Source: Vitellaria paradoxa (Eukaryota; Streptophyta; Magnoliopsida; Ericales; Sapotaceae). Taken from it: a stretch of DNA of 64,000 nt. The notes beneath the pieces were generated by a model. The model was not told where the DNA came from. It made no database searches and saw only the letters and a program-made list of their open reading frames with translations. Location: assembly GCA_019916065.1 (NCBI GenBank), contig JAINTL010000101.1, forward strand, positions 62,001 through 126,000, in the 5' to 3' direction. Positions 12,640 through 24,228 of this stretch are shown piece by piece (position 1 is the stretch's first letter; every line of letters starts with the position of its first letter). The translations under genes and the position numbers were made by a program.

Positions 12640-13068
12640 GTGGTCATTTACTAATGGGATGCACAATGAGGAATACAAGGTCAAGCCATAGTCTGCAAGT
12701 TGGTTGTGAATTCTTTTGGTATATCAATTACTAAGTAATGGAGTTTTATTTTTATCTCAATATGACTTTTTTGGCAATGCTACAATTATACTTTGAATTT
12801 CTTGTTAGTTGAAAATAAATTGTTTCTTCGTTTGCCTTCTCTTTTTTAGATAAGGTGGTCATTTACTAATGGGATGCACATTGAGGAATACAAGGTCACG
12901 CCACAGTCTGCAAGTTGGTTGTGAATTCTTTTGGTATCAATTAGTAAGTAATGGAGTTTTATTTTTATCTCGATATGACTTTTTTGGCAATGCCACAATT
13001 ACACTTCGAATTTCTTGTTAGCTGAAAATAAATTGTTTCTTCATTTTACCTTCTCTTTTTTAGATAAG
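12640..13068. repeat. 215-bp tandem duplication
   Basis: Two head-to-tail copies, 12640-12854 and 12855-13068, each starting gtggtcatttactaatggga and ending ttttttagataag. They differ at a few scattered positions and one small indel. The unit contains a short exon-like opening followed by an intron-like pyrimidine tract ending in TAG. Confidence 0.9.
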
Positions 13069-13649
13069 ATGGGCTGTTGATTGTCACAAGTTTCAACTTT
13101 TTTTTTTTTTTATTTAACACAAAGTCGGTCAGTTAGTCCATACAGCATTTTGCTTAACCATACTTCAGATATCTATCTGTCAGCAATACCATCTTGCATT
13201 TTATATTTTTATTATAGATAAATAAGAGAAAAAAAAAAAAAAATAGACAAGTGAGAAAACAATAAAAAAAGATTAGATTTAAATTTGTGGGAATTCCTTG
13301 GCATACCAAATCTAATTTTGAAACATGTGCAGTGGCGTGATTGCATTAGCTAGTAAGCCTGGAGTATAACATAAGCTAGGACTGCACAAAAGACCTGAAA
13401 CCAAATTACTTTAGGAGTTTGGTTCAAATTTTATTTTAAAAATTGACCCCATCAATTCTGTTGGATTTAAGATTAGAGGTTGGTTCAATTGGTTTTGGGC
13501 CCAAAAATTTGGAACCAATAAAAAAGGGTCTACTTCCAAAAATTTGACATTGGTAAAGATTGGGTTGGTTATGGGTTTGATGTGGACAACCCCATGTGTT
13601 TCTTATGTTCTGCGCCCCGCCTATGTAGGCCTTTTATATATTTTTGGCA

Positions 13650-16600
13650 AGTTAAAATCACCTGTGCTGTGAAACAGTTGAAGGCCTAACATCGCCTCAT
13701 ATTGAGTGGAACACCAATACAGGTTGTGGCAGGTGTAAATTACTCAATGAGTATTGACAAAGAGAAATACAATATATCTGACAAGTAATTTTCTTCACAT
13801 TGCAGAATAACGTCTTGGATCTGTGGTCCCTTTTTGACTTTCTAAATCCAGGATTTCTTGGAACTGAGACACAGGCATGTGTTTTTAATCTGATTTATTT
13901 TTATATTAGTCTTCCTGTTGTAATTTTGATTAATTACATAGTTTATATTGCAATTGTTCTTATTTTCATTTGCTAATTTGCTGAACATTGTAAAGGGATA
14001 ATGTAAATGTAATGAAGCGATATGTAAAACAGTAAACATGATATTTTGATGACCAGACGGAAGATAGTTTGAACAAAGGAGACATGATGTGAAGGTTCAC
14101 CTCCTATATGGACTTTACTACGGATTTAATCACGAGGAGGGCATATTGACCTATTGGATTTGATTTATATCTTCACTCAAGATATGTTATATAAGCTTGG
14201 ATACTGGTAATTGGTGCAGTTTGTGCCTTGGTGTTAGATTTGTCTAATTGTCATGTTAAGGACACTAGGAAATGGCTAGATTTAGAGCATGGAAGTCTTA
14301 TGCACAGTTTGTATGATAAAATGATGTTTGTAATATAAATAGAGCATGTTATGCTTATGGAAGTCTTATGCATAGTTTACATAGTGAGCTCATTGGTTTA
14401 TACATATTTGTTCTGTGCATGGCCTGGTGAACATATTAAACACTCATCCCATATGGTTATCCAAGTGAGTGTTGGGACACGTGTACTGCCTAAATTTATT
14501 AGAGTAAATGCAATATGCTATCCTAATAAAACAGCAAGATAGCAAATATGGCCTTAACAGAAACCTATGAAGCAATATGACCTTTTCCGCACTTTTCACA
14601 TATTGGATGCATGAAAGTGTTGGACAAGACAAAATATGTGCTGGGTACACAAAATTTTGTATTATATTTTTCATTGGATAGGATTGAAATACCTTGTATT
14701 AAGCAACCATATCCCCTAATATGATCCCATCTTTTGTCTCATTTTTTACTATTGTATGATGTATGTTTTAGTTATGAATATAAATATTCAATTAATTTAA
14801 TTTAATTCTTTTTTTCAATTTGTTCTGTGGTTTGTAGATTTTATATTGATATGTTGCTAATGTAAACACATTTTTCACCATATTCGCTCTCTGCCTGTAT
14901 CCTTACTTTTCAAAATTACTGTTCCGTTTTCGTACTCGTTTCATTTCCATCTGTGTTTCTTAGGTTGAGAAAGAAGTTGAATATTTTCACGCTTTTTTTA
15001 TGTTTTTCTGCATTCGATGCTCAGCCAATTGATCTTTTGGTTTCATTTGGTGTATTTATGTTTTCTTATCTTCACCTTGCAACATATAGTAGTTGTGTGG
15101 AGCATATTATTTATTCTCTCTTAGAAGAGAGATTGCCTTTGTTTGATTTTTATGTAAAATTTTGGAAGAATAAGGGGGTGTTTCGTTGGCTAAAACCAAC
15201 CAAAACCCACCAACTTTTACCAACCTTTTGTACTTTCTTCCAATCAAATTTTACCACATATCACTTTTACATCAAATCTTTGTACTGTTACTGTAATTTT
15301 TGCACTAGACTTTTGCCAACCAAACCCCCCTAAATATGTAAAAATTATTTAAGTTATATGTGCACATGTAATTCTGTCATAGACCTAAATTGCACTTAAA
15401 ATATGGGTAAGATTGGTTGATTTTTGTGGAATTGAATTGATTTTCTTTTACGTGTTGAATCATTGCTTCCCGTCTGCTTCTTTGGTAAATGGTAGATTAA
15501 TGTACTGCTTTTGGATCACGTGTAACTGGTGCGCACCTATTTGTCAAATGACATGCAGACGTGTAATTAATTGCTGGAAAAGACTAGTGGAAAGTAATTT
15601 TGCACAAATACAGCCGCCTTCGTGGTTTGCTTGCCAGATTCAATTATGTGATACATTTGAGGAAGCTACTGGTTGGAAGAAATTGAGAAAAACGGAAGAT
15701 AGTTGTACTATCTTCCCTATGTAGATATGTAGAAACTTCTCAGGAGAAAAGAAAAGATTGATGCAGAAAAACCAAAAAACATAAATCTTGTGCCATTGGT
15801 TTGAATTTAATTTCCAGTAAAGTTATGATGCTAAAGACAATTCATTGGAACACTTTCACAGTTTCAAGCCACTTAAGGGAAACCACTCCTGGCAGCTAGG
15901 GATTCTAAATGTTCAGCCAAGGATGCTGAAGCTGGGGCACTTGCCATGGAAGCATTACACAAGCAGGTGCTTTTCTTCATCATATTCTGTCTTTTTAATT
16001 ATATAAAAAAGAAAAACAAAACTGGTGATAACATTACAGAATCAAAATGGTTCATTACCTCCATTTCCTGCTGAAAGATTTTGTTCTGGTTAGGTCATGC
16101 CTTTTTACTCCGTTGAACAAAAGATGAGGTCTTGTCTGATCTGCCAGAAAAAATTGTTCAAGACATACTGTGACCTGAGTCCTGTCCAGCTAAAACTTTA
16201 TGAAGAGTTTTCCGGTTCACATGTGAGACGAGAAATTTCAAGCATCGTAAAGAAAAATGATCTGGATACAGGAGAAGGAAGTTCTTCTCTGAGAGCTTCT
16301 TCTCACATTTTTCAGATAAATTGACTATTAGTCTACAGTTGGTAATCCCATTTGTAGTGCATAATATCTGCTGTTTGTTTATTATGATTCAGGTGCTTCA
16401 ATACCTGCTGAAACTTTGTAGTATTCCATTGCTTGTCACTAGAGCAAAAATACCAGATTCATTATCATGCCATTTGTCAGAACTTTTTCCAGCCAATTGT
16501 GACATTATTTAGAACTTCATAAACTTTACCATTCTCCAAAATTAGTTGCTCTTTAGGAGATTCTGGTAGAGTGTGGAATTGGCATTGATGCCTCAAGTTC

Positions 16601-16790
16601 TGAAGGATCTATTAGTATTGGCCAACACAGAGTTTTGATGTTTGCCCAGCATAAGGTACTCTTCACTTTGTGTTTGACAAACTTGTTTATAAGTGACATG
16701 TTTCTTGTGATCTATCATGTGACTCTGACATAGTGTGCAGGCTTTTCTTGACATAATTGAAAGAGACCTCTTTCATGCCCATATTAAAAG
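13650..16790 (+). pseudogene. BTAF1/MOT1-type SNF2 ATPase, C-terminal fragment
   Basis: BTAF1/Mot1 removes TATA-binding protein from DNA using ATP. Exons run in the normal order: about 13652-13722 (KITCAVKQLKA, stop, HRLILSGTPIQ, the SNF2 motif III region); 13806-13873 (NNVLDLWSLFDFLNPGFLGT); 15862-15966 (GKPLLAARD, KCSAKDAEAGALAMEALHKQ); 16094-16315 (VMPF through YCDLSPVQLKLYEEFSGSHV); 16393-16655 (LQYLLKLCS, ending GQHRVLMFAQHK); 16741-16790 (AFLDIIERDLFHAH). Splice sites are mostly kept, except that the donor after 16315 reads AT. Damage: CAA to TAA in the first exon, TAA after FQAT, CGA to TGA plus compensating 1-bp and 2-bp losses in the 16094 exon, and a frameshift plus TAG after CDII near 16510. 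The ATP-binding motifs upstream and the last helicase motifs downstream are absent. Confidence 0.9.
15174..15330. mobile_element. Tourist/Harbinger-like MITE with TAA target duplication
   Basis: 157 bp bounded by inverted ends GGGGGTGTTTCGTTGGC and GCCAACCAAACCCCCC and flanked by TAA on both sides (15171-15173 and 15331-15333). TIR plus 3-bp TAA duplication is the pattern of PIF/Harbinger-derived miniature elements. It lies in the large intron (13874-15861) of the BTAF1 relic. Confidence 0.75.
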
Positions 16791-16910
16791 GTGAGTCCTC
16801 TGCTGCTTTATCTTCTACTGAAGGACATTAATTTTTTGTCATCTTATGTTCCTTTTGTGATATTTGGAGACATCAACTCAAATATCATATGTATTTCTTT
16901 TCTTAATAAA

Positions 16911-16947
16911 CCAAACCAAGCCTTTTCCCACTAGGTGGGGTCGGCTA
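16911..16947 (-). repeat. Au-SINE-like 3' end fragment
   Basis: The text ccaagccttttcccactagg followed by TGGGGTCGGCTA is the reverse complement of the conserved 3' region of plant Au SINEs (GCCGACCCCACxTAGTGGG). The tRNA-derived head is not recognisable. A second copy lies at 43462-43509 in the same orientation. Confidence 0.5.
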
Positions 16948-17535
16948 ATATGGAACAGAAATTATAATAAAATGACTCACATAATTTCGCACCATTATCT
17001 AGTAGTTCAACTCCATGGTTACCAAGAATTGATTCTTTCACAACCAAAATCATGTTTTTTTTGGGAATCTGGTCAATTCTCTGGTGTTGTAATCAACAAA
17101 AGTTGATGCATGATCTATGAAACTGTTTCCATTTCCTCAGTGTGGGCTCTCTCTCTCTCCCTCTTATATTTTCGAATTACCATTTTTTAGTCTAATGTTA
17201 GAATATTGAGCAAGTTTGGATGCCATGATGCTGAGACTGTAGCCATATGCAGTTGGCTGTCTTCTGTCTTCTGCTGGTGTGGGATATTTCATTGGGAAGG
17301 TGGCACTAAGGTGTCATGCAATATGAGTGCTATATGGCTATGAACCAATTGGATAGTCCTTACCAAAGTAGTGGGGTGGTTCATAGACTATTTTAAACAA
17401 AGTTTTTAAACTATGATTGAAGGGAATTTTCTTAAATCAGGTGCTATGTGCTTAATGTTAAGGTAGTCTAAAATTAGGCTATACTTGTTTAGTCTCGTAT
17501 TTATTTTTTAAATCTTTGTTTCCATGAAAAGTGTA

Positions 17536-17754
17536 AGGCTTAGTTTGGCAGCCCTCAAAAAAGCTAGCTTTTGGCTTTTTTTTTGAAATGACCAAAGTTA
17601 CCCTATTACATTGTTAGATTCTTTCAACTCGGAAAGGGCAAATATATGAAATTAATCAAAAAGGTAGCTTTTTCCCCTTCCCAAATGCCACCCCCCCCAC
17701 CTACAAAAAACCTAGCTTTTTTTTTTTTTTGGCCTCTCTTTCCAAACTAAGCCT
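17536..17754. mobile_element. MITE with 13-bp perfect TIRs
   Basis: 219 bp with perfect inverted ends AGGCTTAGTTTGG (17536-17548) and CCAAACTAAGCCT (17742-17754). The interior has several AGCTAGCTTTT-type blocks and T or C runs, no coding. Internal text matches the degenerate copy at 7733-7913. The target duplication is not clear. Confidence 0.7.
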
Positions 17755-18280
17755 AAGAATAGAGTACTTACATAGTTTTTTATTTTTAATGCATCATTTT
17801 TATTTTTTTATTTTTATTTTTTTAAGGAATGCAAAAAAAGTTTTAAATGGTATTCATGTTAAAAAAAAAGGTACACTAATCATCGTAACACATAGAAATG
17901 CAAACGAAATGATATTATTCAACCTTAACTTGTATTGTTTTCACTGAAATATCATTTGAATTTGCTTGTAATGGAGTTAAGTTAGTTTGAATATAATTTT
18001 AAATTCATATTTTTTTGTATGTTGATGAAAATTCTTAATGCTTTAGTAGCATATTTTTGGCCTAGAAAGGCTTGGAATGGATGGTCAACGATATTTTATA
18101 TTTTGTCTAAATTGTTTTTTCTTTGTTTCCTACATGGCAAATGGCATTAAAGTCAACCTTAAAATAATTTGACACTAGCATTAGTTTGGGATTTTATTGA
18201 TTATTTTTTCAATGCCAACAATATTGGGGTAAAAAAACTATTTTTAAGTTTTATTGAGTGTTGTGTGCTCAAATGCTACT
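17755..18280. other. Spacer, no gene seen
   Basis: AT-rich, homopolymer-rich sequence between the MITE and the TRIM array. The 72-codon opening here overlaps the MITE end and is not supported. Confidence 0.5.
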
Positions 18281-19017
18281 TGTAAAGAAGTTCGACTACA
18301 CGTAAGAGGAGGAGTTTTAACCTTAAAGGGAAGGGATCTTCATCTCTTATACAGAGGGAATAACTTTTTCCTATGGGTCGATGTGGATAACTTCTAATAG
18401 CCCTCCTACGCTAGCTCACATGGACATTGGCACAACATGAATTGTGGTAAAGCTCAGTTGAAAACTCGCTCTGATACCATGTAAATAAGTTCAATAACAC
18501 ATAAGAGTAGGGGTCTCTACCTCAAAACCTAGGTGTTAAAGTGAGGGAAGTCCATGTCTGAGATGGGGGAAATAATTTTTTTAATGGGCCGATGTAAGAC
18601 AACTTCTAACAGCTCTCCTCACGTTAGCTTGCATGGACATAGGCTCAACATGGACTTTGGTGAGGCCCAGTTGAAAAGCCACTCTGATACTATGTAAAGA
18701 AGCCTGACTACAGATAAGAGGAGGGGTCTCAATCTTAAAACCTAGGTGTTAAGGGGAAGGATGTCTATTTCTTATACGGGGGTAGTAACTTTTTTTTATG
18801 GGCCAATGTGGGACAACTTCTAACAGCCCCCTACATTGACTCGTATGGATATAGGCACAACGTGGACTGTGGTGAGTCCTAATTGAAAATCCGCTCTGAT
18901 ACCATGTAAAGAATCATGAGAACACGTAAGAATATGAGCTTTTACCTCAAAACCTAAGTGTTAAAATGAGGGAAGTCCTTCTTTTATAGGGGGAATAATT
19001 TTTTTAATGGATCGTGT
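18281..19017 (-). mobile_element. TRIM retroelement array, four LTR units in tandem
   Basis: Read on the - strand each unit is an LTR of about 120-133 bp beginning TGTTAGAAGTTGTCCCACAT-like and ending TTTACA, followed directly by a primer-site match TGGTATCAGAG and an internal domain of only about 80 bp. LTR-like units lie at 18281-18399, 18480-18611, 18693-18825 and 18905-about 19017 (the last truncated), with three internal domains between. Each internal domain has a polypurine-like AGGGGGC next to the following LTR on the - strand. No protein is encoded, as expected for TRIMs. The array ends about 70 bp before the first callose synthase exon. Confidence 0.8.
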
Positions 19018-19149
19018 CTATGTGTGCGCATGTGCATGGAAGCTGTGAAACAAAGAAGTTATTTATTTTGTTATCTTAATGTCTTCAGATTGGAAATTGT
19101 GATCTTGCTCACGGTATATCTTGCATATGGATATAAACAATACTTGCTT

Positions 19150-19208
19150 ATTGTTAGCGGTTGTTTTTTTTTTTTTTTTTTTTTAAAGGCAAGTATTGTT
19201 AGCAGTTG
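19150..19208 (-). mobile_element. Poly(A)-only retroposed insertion with 14-bp target duplication
   Basis: Inside the callose synthase exon, ATTGTTAGCGGTTG (19150-19163) and ATTGTTAGCAGTTG (19195-19208) flank 31 bp: 21 T followed by aaaggcaagt. Removing the 31 bp and one copy of the repeat restores the exon frame through SSWFMALSW. This is the footprint of target-primed reverse transcription giving little more than a tail. Confidence 0.7.
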
Positions 19209-19501
19209 GTTCATGGCTCTCTCTTGGATTTATGCTCCCTACTTGTTTAATTCTTCCGGTTTTGAGTGGCAGAAGTAAGGGTTCCTTTTCTGTATATAAG
19301 AATTTTAATTAATTTGTATTTTTTCAATTACTACTATTATTATTTGATGAATAATATTCTTTTCAATTAATGTAGTGCCCTTTTTTTGTCCTTTGTAGGG
19401 CAGTAGAGGACTTAAGAGATTGGACAAATTGGCTTCTTTATAGGGGTGGAATTGGAGGTAAGGGAAAAGAAAGTTGGGAAGTTAGGTGGGATGAAGAACT
19501 A

Positions 19502-20979
19502 GTACTACTACTACCTAAATTTTTTGTTAAATATAATTTTCAAATTTCTTTTTCTGTTTGTTGCTCTTGTATGCTCTATTGCTATATAACTAGAGCTGGC
19601 AAATGAGCGGATTCAATAAAAAATCTTAATATTGATTGGGTGTTTAACGGGTTGTATCATTAACCCATTTAAACCTATTAACTAAGTAGATATTGTTTTG
19701 TCCGTTCAATTATGTCCGTTAATCATTTTAATAGGGTTCAAACCAATTTAATTTGAGTTTAATAGGGTGGGTTCTCGAAATCGGGTTGTAATTTCCATCT
19801 CTATGTATATAACATCATTTTTTTCTGTTGCAAATCTTGTATTTATTAATTTGTCATTTGAGAGTTCTAATGATTCTCTCTTGTGGTTTGCATCTAAAAT
19901 GTTTAAGAACACAACTTGAAGCAATTTGACCTTAGAAACTATTCCTGCCCATACGTTGTTAGTTATGATTTTCCTATTACCCATCATTTTCAATTTTTTT
20001 TATCTTGTTTCTGGCTCTCATATGTTCTATTGTTATATAACGTTTTTTGTTCTTGTTGTGCAACCTTGTTATTAATTTGTCTTCCGAGTTTGTTATGATT
20101 ATCTCTAGTGGTTTGTATATGAAATCTTTATGAGCATAATATGGAGAGATACACTTTTAGAAACTATTCTAGTTCATATTTTGTGAGATGATTTTTGTAT
20201 TACCTTTCATACTTCCTATTGCCCATATAGTTTTACCCTATGCAAATATATGTTTTTATGTCAAAGACTTGGATGGGACTAAATGACATATGTCAATAGG
20301 GTTGTCCACTTGTGTATGTATTATACTAGTAACAAAAGTAATACTATAGTACCCCTACACTTACAACATAATTAAAATAAATATTAGCACAATAATACCC
20401 CTCTCAAACAAGAATATACAAATCATATGTTTGAAACTTAGTGTGAACGAACTGCACTTTTGATCCTCCTAATGTTTTAATAAGTCAACTCACAATGTTT
20501 GATAAATAAGTCAACTCCCAATTTTTTAGTAAATAAGTTGGCCAGCTAGCCTTCAGATTTCTCGTGATATATCTTAATAACATTCAGTGGGATCTTGTCT
20601 TGAACAAAGTAATAAGTACTCTCATGAAATGCTGGGTTAAAGGCACATAAAATAAATTTGTTTGAGTTTACATTATTCATATTTTTTTTTTCAGGTTTTG
20701 ATTTAAATATTGTTGACGTTCATTCATTAATTTATTGAAAGACGAATTACTTGTAAACAAAATCTATTCATGGAATAAATTACTTATTAAAAAATTATTA
20801 AAAGAAATTTGATAGTTTTGATTCTTATTCCATAGAACGCATTGATGATCGATTTACATTGCTTTCTATTTATTAGTTTTTTTTTTTTTGGGTAAGTGCT
20901 TCCTATTTATTATTAATCATTTCTACATTCTTTTTTCATTGTTGATGTTACATATTCCTCTAGTATCCTGTTTCCGCAG
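19502..20979. other. Intron of the callose synthase relic; no other gene
   Basis: Holds a repeat-like block at about 19590-19790 (agagctggcaaatg..., 'aacgggttg', 'ggttcaaaccaa') of a type dispersed in plant intergenic DNA, and AT-rich sequence. Short open stretches on both strands have no recognisable similarity. Confidence 0.5.
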
Positions 20980-21100
20980 GCACATATTCATACATTTTCA
21001 GGGAGGATAAAGGAGACTATTTTGAGCCTCTGATTCTTCATTTTCTAATATGGCATTGTCTACGGGCTTAATATACAAGGAAAATGATACATCATTAATG

Positions 21101-22604
21101 GTAACAACTTTCTCCATTGGATGGGAAGAATTTTACTTTAATTCCATGTTGTGTGTTAAATTCATGTTTCTTGTTCTTGGTGGATAAGTCCGAGCTCCAT
21201 GTCCATGGGTCCATTTTTCTTAGACTCAAAGCTAAGACATAAGTTATGGAATGCGGTCGCTTTTTTTGAGATAGAATAGTGTTATTACAAGATGTTATAT
21301 TTGACATAAATGTATTGCATGGCGAGTGACTTCTCCACACGATTATTTTGTATCATGACTACTGTAGTACCGATACTCGTATAATGGGATGTGATGCAGT
21401 GGAAAGGCATTTTGGGCGATAACTTTTTTTTTTTTTCCAATCTCTAAGATATGCATATGCTATTATTCTACATCGACATTTGTGGAATTTATGCAACCTA
21501 TATGGATGAGGTATCTTGGTGTTCAGTTTGAAAGTGTTTTGAGTAGCCCTTTGCATAACTAGGATCTATTTCTAATTCCCCAATATTGCGGCTACAAATA
21601 AAATTGAGAATGAGCATATACTTGCACAAGCTAATACACTCAAAACCTAAATTACCTACTATGTTACCAGTGTGTTTAAATAACTTGTGCGGAATTTACA
21701 TTCCTATTACTCTTCCCAAAACACTGCCCCAGAGAGAGAGAGGGGGGGTGGAGGTAAGCATGAAAAAGTACCATGAGAAAATGAAATTAGTAAGGAAAGG
21801 AGAGTGGTCCTATCCCAACAACTTGGGGTGCTAGGATGGTAAACTTTTTCGCATTTGAGTCATTTCAGCACCGGCATGTTTGCAAGTGGCTGCTCATTTG
21901 AACCTGCATCCTCATTGTCAGCAGCTTTTGGAATTTTGATACGGAACGAACTGATGGTCCTTTTTAAACTTCAAACAAAATGAGTAAATTATATGTTGAT
22001 AAATATTTATGAATTACTCATTTTGTTATTGATGCTATATCAACTTAAGCACGTCGAAATTTCATGTTGTTTTCGATATCAAAATATGTTGTATAACACA
22101 ACATACGAAACCAAACATGAAAGGGAGGAAAAAGGCACGATGTTTGCAAACCAAACACCAGTGGATTTTTTAATGTTAGTAGAGGAACGATACTAAATTG
22201 AATGTACTGAAGTTTACCAAACCAACCCAAAATATATATATCTTTATTGTTGAATCTCAAATAAAATTGTTATAGTAGAAAATGAGTTACAAACTGATAT
22301 GATTTAGAAAGAAGGGACATGAAAGAAGAGATAGTTGCATCTTACCTTGAATCAAATGGAAGCTGATAGTCTCAATAACTTAAATCTGAAATATAAAATT
22401 GAATAATACCCTACAAGACCAAGGAATTTATGATTTTCACACACACAGGAATCTTGGTCAAACTGTGTGTCACCCTGTTGACTGTCACATATTTAAGATA
22501 CTGCTTGTGACTTAAGGTGCACCAATATGCCCATTACATGCCAATCCAATTTCCGTGCACATCTTGTTGCTTGCTTATGTTACAAATTTGTATGGTTTTG
22601 TGCG
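21101..22604. other. Large intron of the callose synthase relic
   Basis: Starts at donor GTAACA and runs to the damaged acceptor near 22604. A degenerate (GA)n/(G)n patch lies near 21733-21750. Nothing else recognised. Confidence 0.55.
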
Positions 22605-22945
22605 TGTTTGGCTTATCGTGGATTGTGCTGGCAGTGCTCATTATTCTTTTCAAGGTGTGCATCATAAGTTCAAACCTTAAATGCTACACTCTAGACCTTT
22701 AGATAAGCAACTCATTGTATCTGTAATTTGGACCATCTCTTGCATTTTGGGTTTCTACAGGTATTCACCTTCAGGCAGAAGATATCTGTTAATTTTCAGC
22801 TCCTGCTGCACTTTATCCAAGGGCTTTCCTTCTTGCTTGCACTGGCTGGTTTGGTCACTGCTGTTGTAGTCACAAACCTCTCAGTGCTGGATATTTTTGC
22901 TAGTATATTTATTGGCATTTGTACCCACTGGGTTGGGAATTCTGT

Positions 22946-23937
22946 TTGTTAGTTTTTTGAAGTTTATTTGTTTCATTTATTTCTCTTTAGACATAAACAT
23001 ATTTAAGGTAACGACCGGAAAAAAATTCAACTCAACTTAACAAAGCTGTGGTCCCAAACTAGTCGTAGTCAGCTACTTGAATCCTCTTGTCCACTCATTT
23101 TTGTCATGGGGTATTTTTTCCACAAGGTTATATGAAATTAGATATTTCTTCACAATTTTAATCCATATAACTTTATGTTTAGTTTTTTTGTCCTTTTTAC
23201 ATTGTCTAGTTTGATTGGCTCACTCTTCCTTGCCGGTGCATCTCTAGATGCATGTTGAATTTGACTAAACAATCTTAAATGACCTTTCTCTCAACTTCTC
23301 TTCTATATATATATATATATATATTTTGCATTACCACCCATCCATCTCAGCATCCTCATTTTCACTACTCTCCTCAGTAAAGTAATAAAGTTTCTAAACA
23401 ATTCTCGGAATGCGTAATGTAAATCCATTTATGCAATATATTCTAATGTTTTAGGTTTTTATTGAACTATATAATATTACGAAATCATAGAGGAGAAATA
23501 TTGTTAGTTTCCTCACATTCTGTATCTAACAACATTAGTTCTGCTGAATCTTTGCAGATAATTTGAATTATGAATTGGTGTTATTGCAGTTGTACGAGAT
23601 AAATTTTAAACAGGATGATTTGATGACTGAAGATGTATTTAATTAGTCACATCATGAAGCTATTTATAAAGCTCTCTGAAGAGAATTATTTGACATCTGT
23701 GTTTGCTTTGTTGGGAATATTACTATTATCAGATTTTGTATACTTCTCCTCTATATATCTCTCTCCCCCTCTCCCTCTGTTTCTCACTTTTTAGTCCTTG
23801 CCTCAAAATACACACGCATGCACAAGCACAAGCAAAGATATGCTAGTGCAATATTGTATCTAGAGTTTATTTTGTGTACTTCAATTTGATGCAATTTCTT
23901 ATCTCATCATTTACCATGCACTGATTATGAAATGTAG
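22946..23937. other. Spacer after the callose synthase breakpoint, no gene
   Basis: AT-rich, with a (TA)n run near 23306-23324 and CT-rich patches near 23750-23785. No coding similarity seen. Confidence 0.5.
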
Positions 23938-24006
23938 GAAGATCAAGCTTCAGATATTTCAGAAGCAAGCAAGATGGTTGGGTTACTAAAGTTTTTACCT
24001 ATTCAG
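23938..24006 (+). other. Short exon-like segment, product not recognised
   Basis: 69 bp open segment (EDQASDISEASKMVGLLKFL, PIQ) bounded by acceptor TAG and a CAG|GTAATT donor, on the same strand as the gene relics around it. I do not recognise the family. It may be one more piece of the fragment island. Confidence 0.28.
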
Positions 24007-24228
24007 GTAATTTACTTATACAAAGGTCAGATTGCTAGTCTAGTAGTCTCATCAAATGCAATGGCTGGACTGTGCTTAGATGGTCCAAAAACCTTATGAG
24101 TTACAGCCTCATAGGACCAGGAACTTGTTGAGAGGTAGCTGGATCTCATAAAGGTTTTGACATATTTTATGGTTGCTTTTTGCTTCCCCTACTGAGGCTT
24201 GATTCAGCATTTACAAATCTTGTTATGA

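Larger units (their letters stand above)
19089..22945 (+). pseudogene. Callose synthase (GSL8/CalS10-type) C-terminal fragment
   Basis: Callose synthases are large multi-pass plasma-membrane enzymes making beta-1,3-glucan; the GSL8/CalS10 branch acts at the cell plate. Five exons near the C-terminus are visible: 19089-19274 (LEIVILLTVYLAYGY, then SSWFMALSWIYAPYLF, GFEWQK); 19399-19501 (AVEDLRDWTNWLLYRGGIG through WDEEL); 20980-21100 (AHIHTFSGRIKETILSL, YGIVYGLNIQG); about 22605-22654 (GLSWIVLAVLIILFK); 22761-about 22945 (VFTFRQKISVNFQLLLHFIQ, NLSVLDIFAS). Introns are kept. Damage: a poly-T insertion in the first exon, TGA and TAA codons and a 1-bp gain in the third, the acceptor before 22605 reads CG instead of AG, and a frameshift near 22910. 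Similarity stops within PTG(W)GIL; the last transmembrane part is missing. Upstream catalytic exons are absent. Confidence 0.9.

Noticed and set aside
14953..15333. 126-codon open frame
   Set aside because: It runs into the Tourist-like MITE at 15174-15330 and lies in the BTAF1 intron; composition is AT-driven and no family is recognisable.
16911..16947. Conserved element or regulatory motif shared with 43462-43509
   Set aside because: The shared text is the known 3' region of Au SINEs, so a dispersed repeat explains it.
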